DNA from: Cytophagales bacterium
GTDB taxonomy: Bacteria; Bacteroidota; Bacteroidia; Cytophagales; Cyclobacteriaceae
Assembly: GCA_027317105.1 (NCBI GenBank)
Contig: DAHVFH010000088.1
Span: 1 to 18,283 of the forward strand
Direction: 5' to 3'
Length of the DNA stretch: 18,283 nucleotides
Each line of letters starts with the position of its first letter. Position 1 is the first letter of the stretch. Positions 8,982 through 17,139 of this stretch are shown here, piece after piece. Below the pieces are notes generated by a model, which was given only the letters and a program-made list of their open reading frames with translations, was not told the DNA's origin and ran no database searches. Position numbers and translations under genes: made by a program.

Positions 8982-10124
8982 CTAGTGATTAAATACGGCC
9001 ATAAGACGAATGCCGGGTCCGGCAAAAGCATTGACTAAACTGTTTTGTTGAATACCTTCTTGGGTTGCAGAAGATGTCGGGTTATAGTAGGCCATGACAT
9101 ACCCCGTAACTTTTTTGAATTGATGATTGAAGTTTAAGAATACCGAAGTGTTTTCAGCGTTCCAATTGTAATTGAAGACGGCACTTATATTGTCAAAAAG
9201 CCCAACAGGGTAGGAAATCATTGTGGCCGAGATATTGGTATTATTTTTAAACGCAAAAGGGGTAGCATCATCGGCCAAAACAAGATGCTCGATTACAACA
9301 TTTAAGCCTGAGCCGATATCAAAAGTATAGTCAGTTCCTACATTAAATAAAGTTTGATTGGTGAGTATGCTTACCGGGAGGGCTTTGTGAATGTAAGAGA
9401 GTTCAAACCATAACCCGACTTTCACATCCCATTTTCCATCAAGTCCAATTCTGTTTTCATGAACTTCAGCGATCTGAGGAACGCCTATTATCCCCCTGGT
9501 GTCGGCAGTACGGTGGTGATAGGAAATGGCCACCTCGCCTCTCGGTACCGGATATTGAACCCTTCCTCCATATTCAGGATTATATTGATAGGTGTTGGCG
9601 GCATCAAACCCTCGCGGCTTCTGATTACCGTACAATAACCAAAGCCAAATATTTGCGTTGTTAAGAAAATAATATCTACCCAATGCGGAATACACACCAT
9701 TTGTTAACTTTAACGGATCTCTTGGGTCTACTTGGTTAAACCATTGCAATGGCCGCATTAACGTTGCCGAACCAAAATCCATTTTTTGCAGGCCAATCCG
9801 TACTTCATATCGTTTTCCACTAAAACGTGTCCACATTCTATAAGCCTGAAAACTTGAAGTGGCACTTGAAGAATCAAAAGGATGGAATGACACGGAGCTA
9901 TAGACGTTTCCCGATGCTTCAAAGTCAAGAATATGGGTGGTATCGAGCTTGATGGAATACGCCAACTTTGGTAAGTACCGAGCCGCCATGAAACCATCTA
10001 GTTTGCTGTCCGGGCTGTAGTTCACATAAGCTGAAAGCTGCCCGTCAAATTCAAGCTTGCTTTGGCTGTAAGACCGGGTAATAGAACATGAGAATAGTAA
10101 CATAGACACAAGCGTATGTTTCAT
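8982..10124 (-). CDS. Outer-membrane beta-barrel protein (porin-like, DUF1302-like in style)
   Basis: The 380-aa protein starts with a signal peptide (MKHTLVSMLLFSCSITRSYSQ, probable cut after YSQ). The rest is a run of alternating amphipathic strands rich in Y, F, W and N, ending in aromatic-rich strands and a terminal ...RLMAVFNH, consistent with an outer-membrane barrel. The stretch RIGLQKMDFGSATLMRPL followed by NQVDPRDPLKL resembles the strand-and-turn seen in DUF1302-like barrels encoded beside lipid exporters; this is resemblance by eye, not a database match. It lies between the TetR gene and the ATPase, so it may be the outer-membrane end of the Lol-like route. A free-standing porin remains possible. 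Confidence 0.75.
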   Translation of the reverse strand: MKHTLVSMLLFSCSITRSYSQSKLEFDGQLSAYVNYSPDSKLDGFMAARYLPKLAYSIKLDTTHILDFEASGNVYSSVSFHPFDSSSATSSFQAYRMWTRFSGKRYEVRIGLQKMDFGSATLMRPLQWFNQVDPRDPLKLTNGVYSALGRYYFLNNANIWLWLLYGNQKPRGFDAANTYQYNPEYGGRVQYPVPRGEVAISYHHRTADTRGIIGVPQIAEVHENRIGLDGKWDVKVGLWFELSYIHKALPVSILTNQTLFNVGTDYTFDIGSGLNVVIEHLVLADDATPFAFKNNTNISATMISYPVGLFDNISAVFNYNWNAENTSVFLNFNHQFKKVTGYVMAYYNPTSSATQEGIQQNSLVNAFAGPGIRLMAVFNH

Positions 10125-10195
10125 ACTGTTAGTTAACTATAAAAAACGGTTAGATCAGTTCCTACCTGTATAAATATACTTTTCATGATATTAAC
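10125..10195. promoter_or_regulatory. Gap between TetR and barrel genes with small dyads
   Basis: Two short dyads lie here: TAGTTAACTA (10130-10139, perfect 10 bp) and GTATA-AA-TATAC (10168-10179). On the minus strand TATATTTA (10178-10171) differs by one base from the Bacteroidota TAnnTTTG box, but no TTG-type upstream box is at the right distance. A promoter or operator for the barrel and ABC genes here is possible but not demonstrated. Confidence 0.3.
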
Positions 10196-10864
10196 TTAGT
10201 AAGCCTCTGATTTTAATTGATTACTAAAGATTTGGCGAGAATTTTTAAGGCTGCCCATTTTTAGATTGAAGTCTGCCAGTTCAAATTGTGCAGCATAAGC
10301 TTCATTTAAAATGCCTTGAAGATTGCAGGATACAAGTTGATCAAACAACTCTGTTTTCCTTTGGTCTTCCATATAATCCCAACGCCCTTCAAACATTTTT
10401 TCGATGTTGCAAATCTGAAGTTGACAAAACAACACGATGTCAATCCTTTCCTTTAAAAGGTTTGCTTGCTTGGCACTACCTAATAGATTTGTTAGTTGCA
10501 CAATCAACATTCTCTTTTTAAAGGAATTGTACTTAGCGACAATTGTATGTTGGGTCTTAAGATCGGTCAATAAGGTTCCTCTAAATTTTGAGATCCAGAT
10601 AAAGAAGTAGTACTGTGACCACAAAAACAGATCGAGGCCTTGGTAATGCTCCTTCAATCTTATCAAATCCGTTTTCAAGTCTGCCAGGAACTCATCCGTT
10701 AATTGCAATAGCAATTCCTTTTTGTTCGTATAGGAATTATAGAAAGTCTTTTTAGATATATGAAGGGCATTTGAAATGCCGTCAACGGAAACGCCCTTGA
10801 TTCCATATTTCAAAAACATATCGCGGGCTATTGTTTTTATTCGTTGATAATTGTCGCCTGTCAT
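10196..10864 (-). CDS. TetR/AcrR-family transcriptional regulator
   Basis: A one-domain repressor with an N-terminal helix-turn-helix at about residues 25-45 (GVSVDGISNALHISKKTFYNSY, followed by KKELL, the standard TetR ending of helix 3 and start of helix 4). A variable helical ligand-binding and dimerisation part follows. I take the ATG at 10864 (222 aa) as start. A longer reading from TTG at 10876 adds four residues (TTG-T-T-P) that are not part of the fold, and neither start has a clear ribosome-binding site. It sits 41 nt after the pump gene and 71 nt ahead of the barrel gene. Its target could be the pump block, the Lol-like block, or both; a perfect palindrome directly upstream suggests autoregulation. 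Confidence 0.88.
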   Translation of the reverse strand: MTGDNYQRIKTIARDMFLKYGIKGVSVDGISNALHISKKTFYNSYTNKKELLLQLTDEFLADLKTDLIRLKEHYQGLDLFLWSQYYFFIWISKFRGTLLTDLKTQHTIVAKYNSFKKRMLIVQLTNLLGSAKQANLLKERIDIVLFCQLQICNIEKMFEGRWDYMEDQRKTELFDQLVSCNLQGILNEAYAAQFELADFNLKMGSLKNSRQIFSNQLKSEAY

Positions 10865-10876
10865 TGGGGTAGTCAA

Positions 10877-10892
10877 GTTAAAATATTTTAAC
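10877..10892. promoter_or_regulatory. Perfect 16-bp palindrome, candidate TetR operator
   Basis: GTTAAAATATTTTAAC reads the same on both strands. It fills the gap between the pump stop (10906) and the TetR gene, ending 12 bp ahead of the ATG at 10864. On the minus strand it is preceded by a second TTTTAAC two bases away, giving a direct repeat as well. Size and position suit a TetR dimer site used for autoregulation, but it is AT-rich, so chance symmetry is less improbable than for a mixed sequence. Confidence 0.5.
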
Positions 10893-10905
10893 AGTTAAAA
10901 ATCTA

Positions 10906-12231
10906 CTACAGCTGGAATGCCTCAAAATTTTCCTTCGCAGCTTTACCGTTCGCATGCCGCTTAATTGATTCGGATGGAGCTTCAACGAATGTATCGACCA
11001 GCACTATCTCGCTTGTTTTGTCCAGACCAAATTTGGCAAGCACACGGTCAAAGAGATAATAGATGATGGGAACCACCACGAGTGTTAAAAACATTGAGCT
11101 GGTCAACCCACCGATTAGTGTCCATGCCAATCCGTTCTTCCACTCTGAACCTGCGCCACTCGCCAAGGCGATGGGGAGCATGCCTATCACCATGGCCAAA
11201 GTGGTCATCAGGATAGGACGAAGGCGGATGCGCGTTGCTTCCAGCAAAGCCGTCTTGGTGTCCTTGCCTAATTTTTTCATGTCGTTTGTAAAGTCCACCA
11301 CCAAAATGGCGTTCTTGGCAACCAACCCGATGAGCATGATGATGCCGAGTATAGAAAAGATATTCATCGTTTGTTTGGCCAACGCCAAGGCTAACAACGC
11401 CCCAATCACAGCCATAGGAATTGAAAACAGCACTACAAGCGGATAAACATACGAGTCATATAAAGCAACCATGATCAAATACACTAAGAGAATGGAAGTA
11501 AGAAGCGCAAATCCTAAACTGCCAAATGCATCTGACTGACTTTCAAGGTCGCCTTTGTAAGCGATGTTAACGCCATCAGGGATTTTAACGCTCTTCATGC
11601 GCCCTTGAATCTCAGCACCAACAGTGCCTGATGGGCGCCCTACTACTTGTGCCTGAACGGTTATCGAAGTAATGCGGTTGGTTCTTTCCAGAATGGAAGG
11701 CCCTGAGGATTGCTCAATTTTTGCAAACTGACTCAGCTTGATCAATTCACCTTTGTTGTTGATAAACGATAGATTGGCAATGTCTTTTTGATTTTGGCGA
11801 TCAAAGGCATCGAGTATCACATTGATATCATATTCAAAGTCACCGGCACGATATTTTACATCCTGACTGGCCGTTCCATTGAAAGCTGTTTGCAGATTGG
11901 CACCGACTTGATCAATTGAAAGTCCAAGAGTGGCCATTTTATCGCGATCGACCTTTACGTTGATTTCGGGATTACCGCCTTCAACAGAAAGTTTGGCGTC
12001 CGAAATTCCGTTGACAGCCCGCGCCTCGTTCTTTACCTTTTCAGCAAATTTTGTTACCTGATCAAAGTCTGGCCCCTCCACAACAATTTGGATTGGTGCC
12101 GCGTTGGCTGAGCCGGTCATACTTACCGGAATGGCACGAACTTTTACACCGGGTATACGCTTCTCAATTTCGTTACGGGTACGGTTGGCAAAGATTTCAG
12201 TATTCACGCTACGTATTTCAATGGGGATCAC
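10906..12231 (-). CDS. RND (HAE1/AcrB-type) efflux pump, C-terminal part, frameshifted from N-terminal part
   Basis: The frame opens with GTG at 12231 and encodes 441 residues that match the C-terminal half of an AcrB-type pump: periplasmic porter and docking segments (about 1-235), then the last five membrane segments. K306 in LIGLVAKNAILVVDFTN is the conserved lysine of the proton relay. The start lies inside the PC1 porter subdomain, not at a domain boundary, and its first residues (IPIEIRSVNTEIF) continue exactly where the upstream frame stops. The GTGA overlap of start and upstream stop could allow re-initiation, so two polypeptides are conceivable. A one-base deletion in an originally single gene is simpler. 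The C-terminal tail after the last membrane segment is polar. Confidence 0.88.
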   Translation of the reverse strand: MIPIEIRSVNTEIFANRTRNEIEKRIPGVKVRAIPVSMTGSANAAPIQIVVEGPDFDQVTKFAEKVKNEARAVNGISDAKLSVEGGNPEINVKVDRDKMATLGLSIDQVGANLQTAFNGTASQDVKYRAGDFEYDINVILDAFDRQNQKDIANLSFINNKGELIKLSQFAKIEQSSGPSILERTNRITSITVQAQVVGRPSGTVGAEIQGRMKSVKIPDGVNIAYKGDLESQSDAFGSLGFALLTSILLVYLIMVALYDSYVYPLVVLFSIPMAVIGALLALALAKQTMNIFSILGIIMLIGLVAKNAILVVDFTNDMKKLGKDTKTALLEATRIRLRPILMTTLAMVIGMLPIALASGAGSEWKNGLAWTLIGGLTSSMFLTLVVVPIIYYLFDRVLAKFGLDKTSEIVLVDTFVEAPSESIKRHANGKAAKENFEAFQL

Positions 12232-12236
12232 CTCAC
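12228..12236 (-). other. Frameshift junction in the RND pump gene
   Basis: On the coding strand the sequence reads AAC-GTG-AGG-TGA-TCC in the first frame and GAG-GTG-ATC-CCC in the second. Adding one base near AGG gives N-V-R/K-V-I-P-I-E, which restores a continuous pump. No X-XXY-YYZ slippery heptamer is present, so programmed -1 shifting is not indicated. The cause may be a real mutation or a sequencing or assembly error. Confidence 0.85.
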
Positions 12237-14105
12237 GTTCAACTCTGACTTGTAAGCCGTTGACTGGCCGCCTTGTGAGCCACTCGTGGCACCCACTGTG
12301 GTCGTCACTGAAATGACTTCAGACACTCCGTGCAAATAGGATTCTACTTTTTGAGTGGTGCGATTCGTTTCTTCAACAGAAGCATTCTTGGGCAGTTCTA
12401 ATTGGATGTTGAACTCACCGCGATCACCGGAACTAACAAACTCCGATCCAATGAAACCAGCGCCAACCAGGGCAAATGAACCGATAAACATAATCAGCAC
12501 ACTTACCAGGGTGATGGTCTTATTCCGAAAAGCCCACTTTAAAATATTTTGTAACCCTTCAGTAAACGCGTCAATCATTTTCTCAAAACCAAGAATAAAT
12601 TTCTCAAACCAATTCTTTCCCATCAAGTGTTCCAGTTTTGAAAACCGGGATGTTAAAAGTGGGATCAACGTAAATGATACAAACAAACTTATTACCGTGG
12701 CAACGGCTACGACCAACGAAAATTGACGCAATAGATCAGAAATCAAACCTTGCACCATGGCGATAGGAAGGAACACCACAACGATAACGGCAGTGATCGA
12801 GATTACCGTAAAGCCAATTTCTTTGATCGCATCAAGTGAGGCCTGGGCTTTACTCTTGCCCATCTCCATGTGGCGATAAATATTTTCCAACACCACAATA
12901 GCGTCATCCACTAAAATGCCGACCACCAGTGATAGCGCAAGCAATGACATCAGGTTAAGGGAAAACCCCATCAACGCCATAGCGATGAAGGTCGAAATAA
13001 GTGAGGCTGGAATGGCCACCATTACAATGACCGCATTGCGCAAGCTGTGCAAAAACAAGAGCATGACGGCTGCAACCAAGACGATCGCCAAAATCAAATC
13101 ATGGGTAACCGCATCCGCGGCCTCCAATGTAAAATCGGAAGTATCGTTGGCGATGACAAACTTCAGGTTCTTAGAGGCATTGATTTTTTCCAATTCAGCA
13201 ATCTTGGCTTTCACGCTTTTGCTGATCTCCACGGCATTTCCATCCGATTGTTTTTTAATCGTAATACCAATGGAATTCACGCCATTGATCCGGCTGATAA
13301 CCGTCTTTTCCTTTTGCGTATCTTGTACTTCGGCAATATTTTTCAATCGAACAGGCGAATTGCCATTATCAAGAACAATCAATTCTTTAATCTCGTCAAG
13401 GCTGGTGAATTTTCCGGCAAGCCTGATGATGACCTGCTGGTTATCGTCTTTAATTTTTCCGGTAGGAAAATCCAGGTTGGCGTTAGCAATGGCCTGGGTT
13501 ACCTGAAGAATAGAGAGTTTGTAGGCTTTAAGTTTTTCTGGGTTTACATTGATCCGAATTTCACGCTCTTCACCACCTTGCAAAGATACTTGCGCGACTC
13601 CTTTGATTTGAGATAAAGAAGGTTCAACACGTTGTTTTACCAGATCATAAAAATCAGTTGATTTAATATCGGAGGTTACACCAATGGTCATAATTGGCAT
13701 ATCGCTAATGTCAAATTTTCCGAGCGAAGGCGTTTGCGCTTCGTCAGGCAAACTGGATAGCACCGCATTTACTTTCCGTTGCGCATCTTGTAACGCGAGG
13801 TTTACATCGGTACCTGGGTTGAGTTGAATGGTAACTAGGGAAAATCCTTCTTGCGAAGTCGAATTTATGCCCTTTATATTTTCTAACGCACTTACGGCAT
13901 CTTCAAGTTTTTTCGTTATTGAATTTTCAACTTCATTGGGGCCTGCACCTGGATAAACCGTGGAGACAGTAAGAACGGGAACAGAAAAATTGGGTAACAA
14001 TTCATAGTTCAGGGAGGAGTAACTGTACATCCCTCCGAATATTAATGCCGCAAAGATCACCACAATTACAGTGGATCTCGTGATGGCTATTTTAGTAATT
14101 TTCAT
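12228..14105 (-). CDS. RND (HAE1/AcrB-type) efflux pump, N-terminal part
   Basis: The frame encodes 625 residues: first membrane segment (about 10-30), periplasmic porter region (PN1, PN2, docking; about 31-330), membrane segments 2-6, a seventh at about 535-555, and the start of the second periplasmic loop. D400-D401 in LVVGILVDDAIVVLEN are the proton-relay aspartates of RND pumps. It ends abruptly after SELNVR with TGA, where a full pump continues for about 440 residues; those are present in another frame immediately downstream. Together the two parts total about 1066 residues, the normal size. With the adaptor 54 nt upstream and the TolC-like channel it would expel drugs, dyes or other hydrophobic compounds by proton antiport, if a complete protein is made. 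Confidence 0.9.
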   Translation of the reverse strand: MKITKIAITRSTVIVVIFAALIFGGMYSYSSLNYELLPNFSVPVLTVSTVYPGAGPNEVENSITKKLEDAVSALENIKGINSTSQEGFSLVTIQLNPGTDVNLALQDAQRKVNAVLSSLPDEAQTPSLGKFDISDMPIMTIGVTSDIKSTDFYDLVKQRVEPSLSQIKGVAQVSLQGGEEREIRINVNPEKLKAYKLSILQVTQAIANANLDFPTGKIKDDNQQVIIRLAGKFTSLDEIKELIVLDNGNSPVRLKNIAEVQDTQKEKTVISRINGVNSIGITIKKQSDGNAVEISKSVKAKIAELEKINASKNLKFVIANDTSDFTLEAADAVTHDLILAIVLVAAVMLLFLHSLRNAVIVMVAIPASLISTFIAMALMGFSLNLMSLLALSLVVGILVDDAIVVLENIYRHMEMGKSKAQASLDAIKEIGFTVISITAVIVVVFLPIAMVQGLISDLLRQFSLVVAVATVISLFVSFTLIPLLTSRFSKLEHLMGKNWFEKFILGFEKMIDAFTEGLQNILKWAFRNKTITLVSVLIMFIGSFALVGAGFIGSEFVSSGDRGEFNIQLELPKNASVEETNRTTQKVESYLHGVSEVISVTTTVGATSGSQGGQSTAYKSELNVR

Positions 14106-14159
14106 TTTGACTTAATTTAATGAGATTTTTAATTTTTTGCCTTCGGAGTATGCTTAAGG

Positions 14160-15218
14160 CTAACGGCTTGTTACCGTAACAATACTTCCATCTGACAAAT
14201 TGATCTGGCCATCCGTGATCACCTGATCACCTGCTTCTAGACCTTTCAACACCTCAACTCCAAAATCTCCGATTGATCCTATTGTAATGCCTTTCAAAAC
14301 CGCTTTGCCATTTAAAATGTTATAGACTTTTGGTTCCTTTAGGCTTCCGGCTATGGCGTCACGAGGTATTACCAAAGCTTCTCTTGAGTCGGAGAACGTA
14401 AATTCTGCGGTACCGTACATGCCTGCCTTAAGCGTTTTGGTGCTACTATTTTTTACCAATATTTCTACGGGATAGCGCAAGGAGTTGTCCGCTTTGACCC
14501 CAATGAAGATGACCTTTCCATTGAAAACAACATCGCTCAGCACATCTGCACTAACATTTACAGATTGCCCTTTCTTCAATTTTAAAACTTCAGCTTCCGA
14601 AACTGCCACCGTCATCTTCAATGAACTGACATCCACCAATTCAATTATTTTGCCCCCTGCAGCTAAGAAGCTTCCAGGCTCTACATACCGTGCATTGACC
14701 GTTCCATTGAAAGGTGCCTTGATGTTCGCATTGGAGAGTTGTTTTTTTACAGTGGCTACCTTGGACTCCGCATTTTTATAGGCTAACCTTACTTCATCCA
14801 CTTGTTGTGGTGTTACGCCACCGCGCGGAGCAAGTTCTTCATAACGGTCCAAATCTCTTTTCGTCTTCGCTAGCGATGCGTCTGCCGCTAAAAGATCTGC
14901 TTCAATCAAGTCAGTATCAAGTTTTACAATCAATTGTCCCTCAGCAATATCATCCCCTTGGCTTACATTAATGTGGTGCACTTTGCCGGCCACTAGTGAC
15001 GCGATGGTTATCTCTCTGAACGAAATGAAATTTCCAGTTGATGAGAAATTATTTTTTATAGCCGCTTTCGCTACTGGAACGGCCACTACCGAAACAGTTT
15101 CGTTTTTCTCTTGGGCCAATACAGCTTGTTCTTCCATCTCGCTTTTGTTACTCATTAGGGTAAAGCCAATTAAGCCCGCTACACCCAAAACACAGATTGT
15201 TATTATTATCTTTTTCAT
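14160..15218 (-). CDS. RND periplasmic adaptor (membrane-fusion protein, AcrA-like)
   Basis: The 352-aa adaptor bridges the inner-membrane pump and the outer-membrane channel. Residues 4-21 form a signal or anchor segment, without a lipobox cysteine. The first lipoyl half is at about 70-102 (ASLVAGKVHHINVSQGDDI). A short helical hairpin spans about 103-165 (ADLLAADASLAKTKRDLDRYEEL, then the VTPQQVDEVRLAYKNAESKV return). The second lipoyl half follows (IKAPFNGTVNARYVEPGSFL, 166-185), then the beta-barrel and membrane-proximal domains to the end. The order and the lipoyl motif are diagnostic of the family. It starts 5 nt after the TolC-like gene and ends 54 nt before the pump gene, so the three are almost certainly one operon. 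Confidence 0.93.
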   Translation of the reverse strand: MKKIIITICVLGVAGLIGFTLMSNKSEMEEQAVLAQEKNETVSVVAVPVAKAAIKNNFSSTGNFISFREITIASLVAGKVHHINVSQGDDIAEGQLIVKLDTDLIEADLLAADASLAKTKRDLDRYEELAPRGGVTPQQVDEVRLAYKNAESKVATVKKQLSNANIKAPFNGTVNARYVEPGSFLAAGGKIIELVDVSSLKMTVAVSEAEVLKLKKGQSVNVSADVLSDVVFNGKVIFIGVKADNSLRYPVEILVKNSSTKTLKAGMYGTAEFTFSDSREALVIPRDAIAGSLKEPKVYNILNGKAVLKGITIGSIGDFGVEVLKGLEAGDQVITDGQINLSDGSIVTVTSR

Positions 15219-15223
15219 GTTGT

Positions 15224-16573
15224 TTAGTTTAAAATGGTTAGTAATTGACCCTTGGCCTGTAAAATTTGTAATTGTGATAGTTTTAATTTCAGAACAGCTT
15301 CATTGTAGTTGTTGTTAGCTGTTAACAATTCAGTCTCTGAATTTAAAAGATCTGATAAGTTCATGATCCCCGTTTTGTACGAATCTTCTGTTATGGCATA
15401 AACCTCTTGAGCAAGCACCACATTGTCCTTTTGCGACTCCAAGGATTTTTGACTGTTTTGGAATTGGTTGATTGCGTTTTGATAATCCAGGTCAATTGAA
15501 CGCTTTACATTGGATTCATCGTACTTAAGTTTTTGTAATCTGATCTGCGATTGCTGAACCTGTGCTCGTTTTTTGAACCCATCGAATATGGGCACATTCA
15601 ATTTTAGTCCAACTACTGTAGCGTTAAACCAAGGTTTGCTTCCGTCAAAGAAATCCATTTGTGTGCGCTGCGCATTATAGCTATACCGGGCATAAGCAGA
15701 GAGTGATGGTGAATAACCCGACCTGAAATTTTTAACTTCCATCTCGTTTAGTAATTGCTGCTGAATAATCAATTGATGATTGCTGCGAATCGGTGAAACA
15801 TCGTCTATGGCCAATGCCTCGGCAACTTTGGATTCTCCCAGAAGATCGGAAGCAGCATCTAACGTGATCAAGATGTTGATGTCCATACCCATGTGGAATT
15901 TCATCGTGTTCATTTGATTTTTCAAATCGCTTTCACTATTTTGGATTCGGGTTTCACCGTTGGTGATATTCACTTTCAATCTATTGAGGTCAATGTTTTT
16001 CATAACCCCTACTTTATGCTGAAAGCCAGCCAAATCATACAAATGCTCGTTTTTTTTCTGGTTGGATTTTAGGATGCACAATTTTTCTTGCTGGATAAGA
16101 ACCTGATAGTAATCGCTGGTGATTTGATAGATTACATCTTCCTTTGATTTTTTAGTCTTTAGGGAGTAAAGTTTTGTAGAAGCATTTGCTGCCTGCATAG
16201 CACTTAGTACCGAATGATCAAAAACTTTTTGATTGATCTCTGCACCACCGGTTACCGTATATTGTTTTCCAAACTGGGCCTTTACGGTAGTGCCAGGTTG
16301 CCCGATGAGTTCGCCAGGAAGGAGTTGAACCGGGATGTTAAGGTTGTTATCGAAGTTACCGAATGCGCTTACTTGCGGCAGGGCCTGGCTTTTTACTTCC
16401 TTTATATTGTAGCGGTTTGCTTGTTCATCAAGTTTTGCCTTTGACGTAGGGGTATTGTTTTCCAGCGCATAGTGAATCGCTTGCTTAAGCGTGAGCACAG
16501 TTTCCTGTGCCTGTGCCATCAAAGCGCAAATCAGGAAGGTGGTTAAGAGTAGGGGTTTGTAGATCACTTTCAT
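15224..16573 (-). CDS. TolC-like outer-membrane efflux protein
   Basis: The 449-aa protein begins with a signal peptide (hydrophobic 6-19, probable cut after AQA at 22). The mature part opens with the family's typical first helix, LTLKQAIHYALENNTP, and contains two outer-membrane-efflux repeats of long helices interrupted by barrel strands (for example ALPQVSAFGNF in the first half and YSPSLSAYARYSYN in the second). The second repeat ends with the NLSDLLNSETELLTANNNYNEA helix. Three copies would form the outer-membrane channel and periplasmic tunnel of the tripartite pump. No N-terminal lipobox is present, unlike the lipidated OprM group. It is first in the efflux operon, 64 nt after the GbsR-like gene, with a candidate operator in that gap. 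Confidence 0.93.
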   Translation of the reverse strand: MKVIYKPLLLTTFLICALMAQAQETVLTLKQAIHYALENNTPTSKAKLDEQANRYNIKEVKSQALPQVSAFGNFDNNLNIPVQLLPGELIGQPGTTVKAQFGKQYTVTGGAEINQKVFDHSVLSAMQAANASTKLYSLKTKKSKEDVIYQITSDYYQVLIQQEKLCILKSNQKKNEHLYDLAGFQHKVGVMKNIDLNRLKVNITNGETRIQNSESDLKNQMNTMKFHMGMDINILITLDAASDLLGESKVAEALAIDDVSPIRSNHQLIIQQQLLNEMEVKNFRSGYSPSLSAYARYSYNAQRTQMDFFDGSKPWFNATVVGLKLNVPIFDGFKKRAQVQQSQIRLQKLKYDESNVKRSIDLDYQNAINQFQNSQKSLESQKDNVVLAQEVYAITEDSYKTGIMNLSDLLNSETELLTANNNYNEAVLKLKLSQLQILQAKGQLLTILN

Positions 16574-16600
16574 ATATAGTTATGGTTTATATATTACTGG

Positions 16601-16624
16601 TTAGTTCTGTTTTAATAGAACTAA
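16601..16624. promoter_or_regulatory. 24-bp dyad between regulator and tolC-like gene (site 2)
   Basis: TTAGTTCT (16601-16608), 8-bp spacer GTTTTAAT, AGAACTAA (16617-16624). Both 8-bp arms and the spacer length are identical to the dyad on the regulator's promoter, while the spacer bases differ. That pattern marks a protein-binding site rather than a copied segment. It lies 28 bp ahead of the tolC-like ATG. On the minus strand a TTTG (16629-16626) lies just upstream, but no clear TAnnTTTG box follows at the right distance. Confidence 0.75.
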
Positions 16625-16637
16625 TCAAATAAAAAAA

Positions 16638-17108
16638 TTATTTTTTTCTGGCTTCCCATTTAATAAAAATGTTGTCCACTTCTCTGTGAAGGAATTCCAT
16701 AAATGTTATCACCTCTTGAAGGCTATCATTAAACTCTTTGGAGGATTTGGGGCGCTGGTCAAGCACTTCTTGTAATAGGGTATTCAGGCCCAGCATTGTA
16801 TTTAAGCTCTTCCGGGTTTCTTCTTTCCAGCTTGTGACACGGCTTCTAAAATAGCGTTTCCTGTCTCCGGATAATGTGATATAATCTATTGTTCCAGCGG
16901 AGAGGAGCAGGTTGATAGCATTGCTTGCAGCACTCTTGCTGATTTTTAACGTTTCACAGATTTGATCAAAAGTGAGTTCCGTTTTATCAGAAACCAACAA
17001 TAAAGCAATTACCCTTGATGGAGCGGGCTGAAGGCCTGCACGCTCATAATGTACACCTAATCGTTCGATGAGCTGTTTTTGATCTTGTGTTAGTTTAATG
17101 TTTTCCAT
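16638..17108 (-). CDS. GbsR/MarR-like transcriptional regulator
   Basis: The 156-aa protein has a winged helix-turn-helix: helices about 46-71 (FDQICETLKISKSAASNAINLLLSA) and a wing with basic residues (about 74-90, DYITLSGDRKRYFRSR). An N-terminal helix carries the LGVHYERAGLQPAPSRVIALLLV pattern characteristic of the GbsR group, and a C-terminal helical part (about 94-153) probably dimerises. GbsR proteins act mainly as repressors whose release depends on a small ligand. Its own promoter and the gap before the tolC-like gene carry the same dyad, so it most likely represses itself and the efflux operon. The ligand is unknown; pump substrates are a natural guess only. Confidence 0.9.
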   Translation of the reverse strand: MENIKLTQDQKQLIERLGVHYERAGLQPAPSRVIALLLVSDKTELTFDQICETLKISKSAASNAINLLLSAGTIDYITLSGDRKRYFRSRVTSWKEETRKSLNTMLGLNTLLQEVLDQRPKSSKEFNDSLQEVITFMEFLHREVDNIFIKWEARKK

Positions 17109-17139
17109 TTTTTTCCGCTTTTTATCACTGATAACGACA

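Noticed and set aside
10865..10876. TTG at 10876 as the TetR start
   Set aside because: It adds only four residues with no role in the fold and would place the start directly against the palindrome; the ATG at 10864 is preferred.
12228..12236. Programmed -1 ribosomal frameshift producing the full pump
   Set aside because: The bases before the stop (AAC-GTG-AGG-TGA) do not form an X-XXY-YYZ slippery heptamer, and RND pumps are not known to use this mechanism.
12916..13616. Two long + strand frames (196 and 189 codons) inside the pump gene
   Set aside because: They are antisense to the well-supported RND pump, have no family resemblance, and overlap each other in different frames; they are shadows of its codon use.
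16601..16624. Intrinsic terminator after the GbsR-like gene
   Set aside because: The stem is AT-rich, the loop is 8 nt and no T-run follows on the minus strand; identity with the dyad on the promoter favours an operator.
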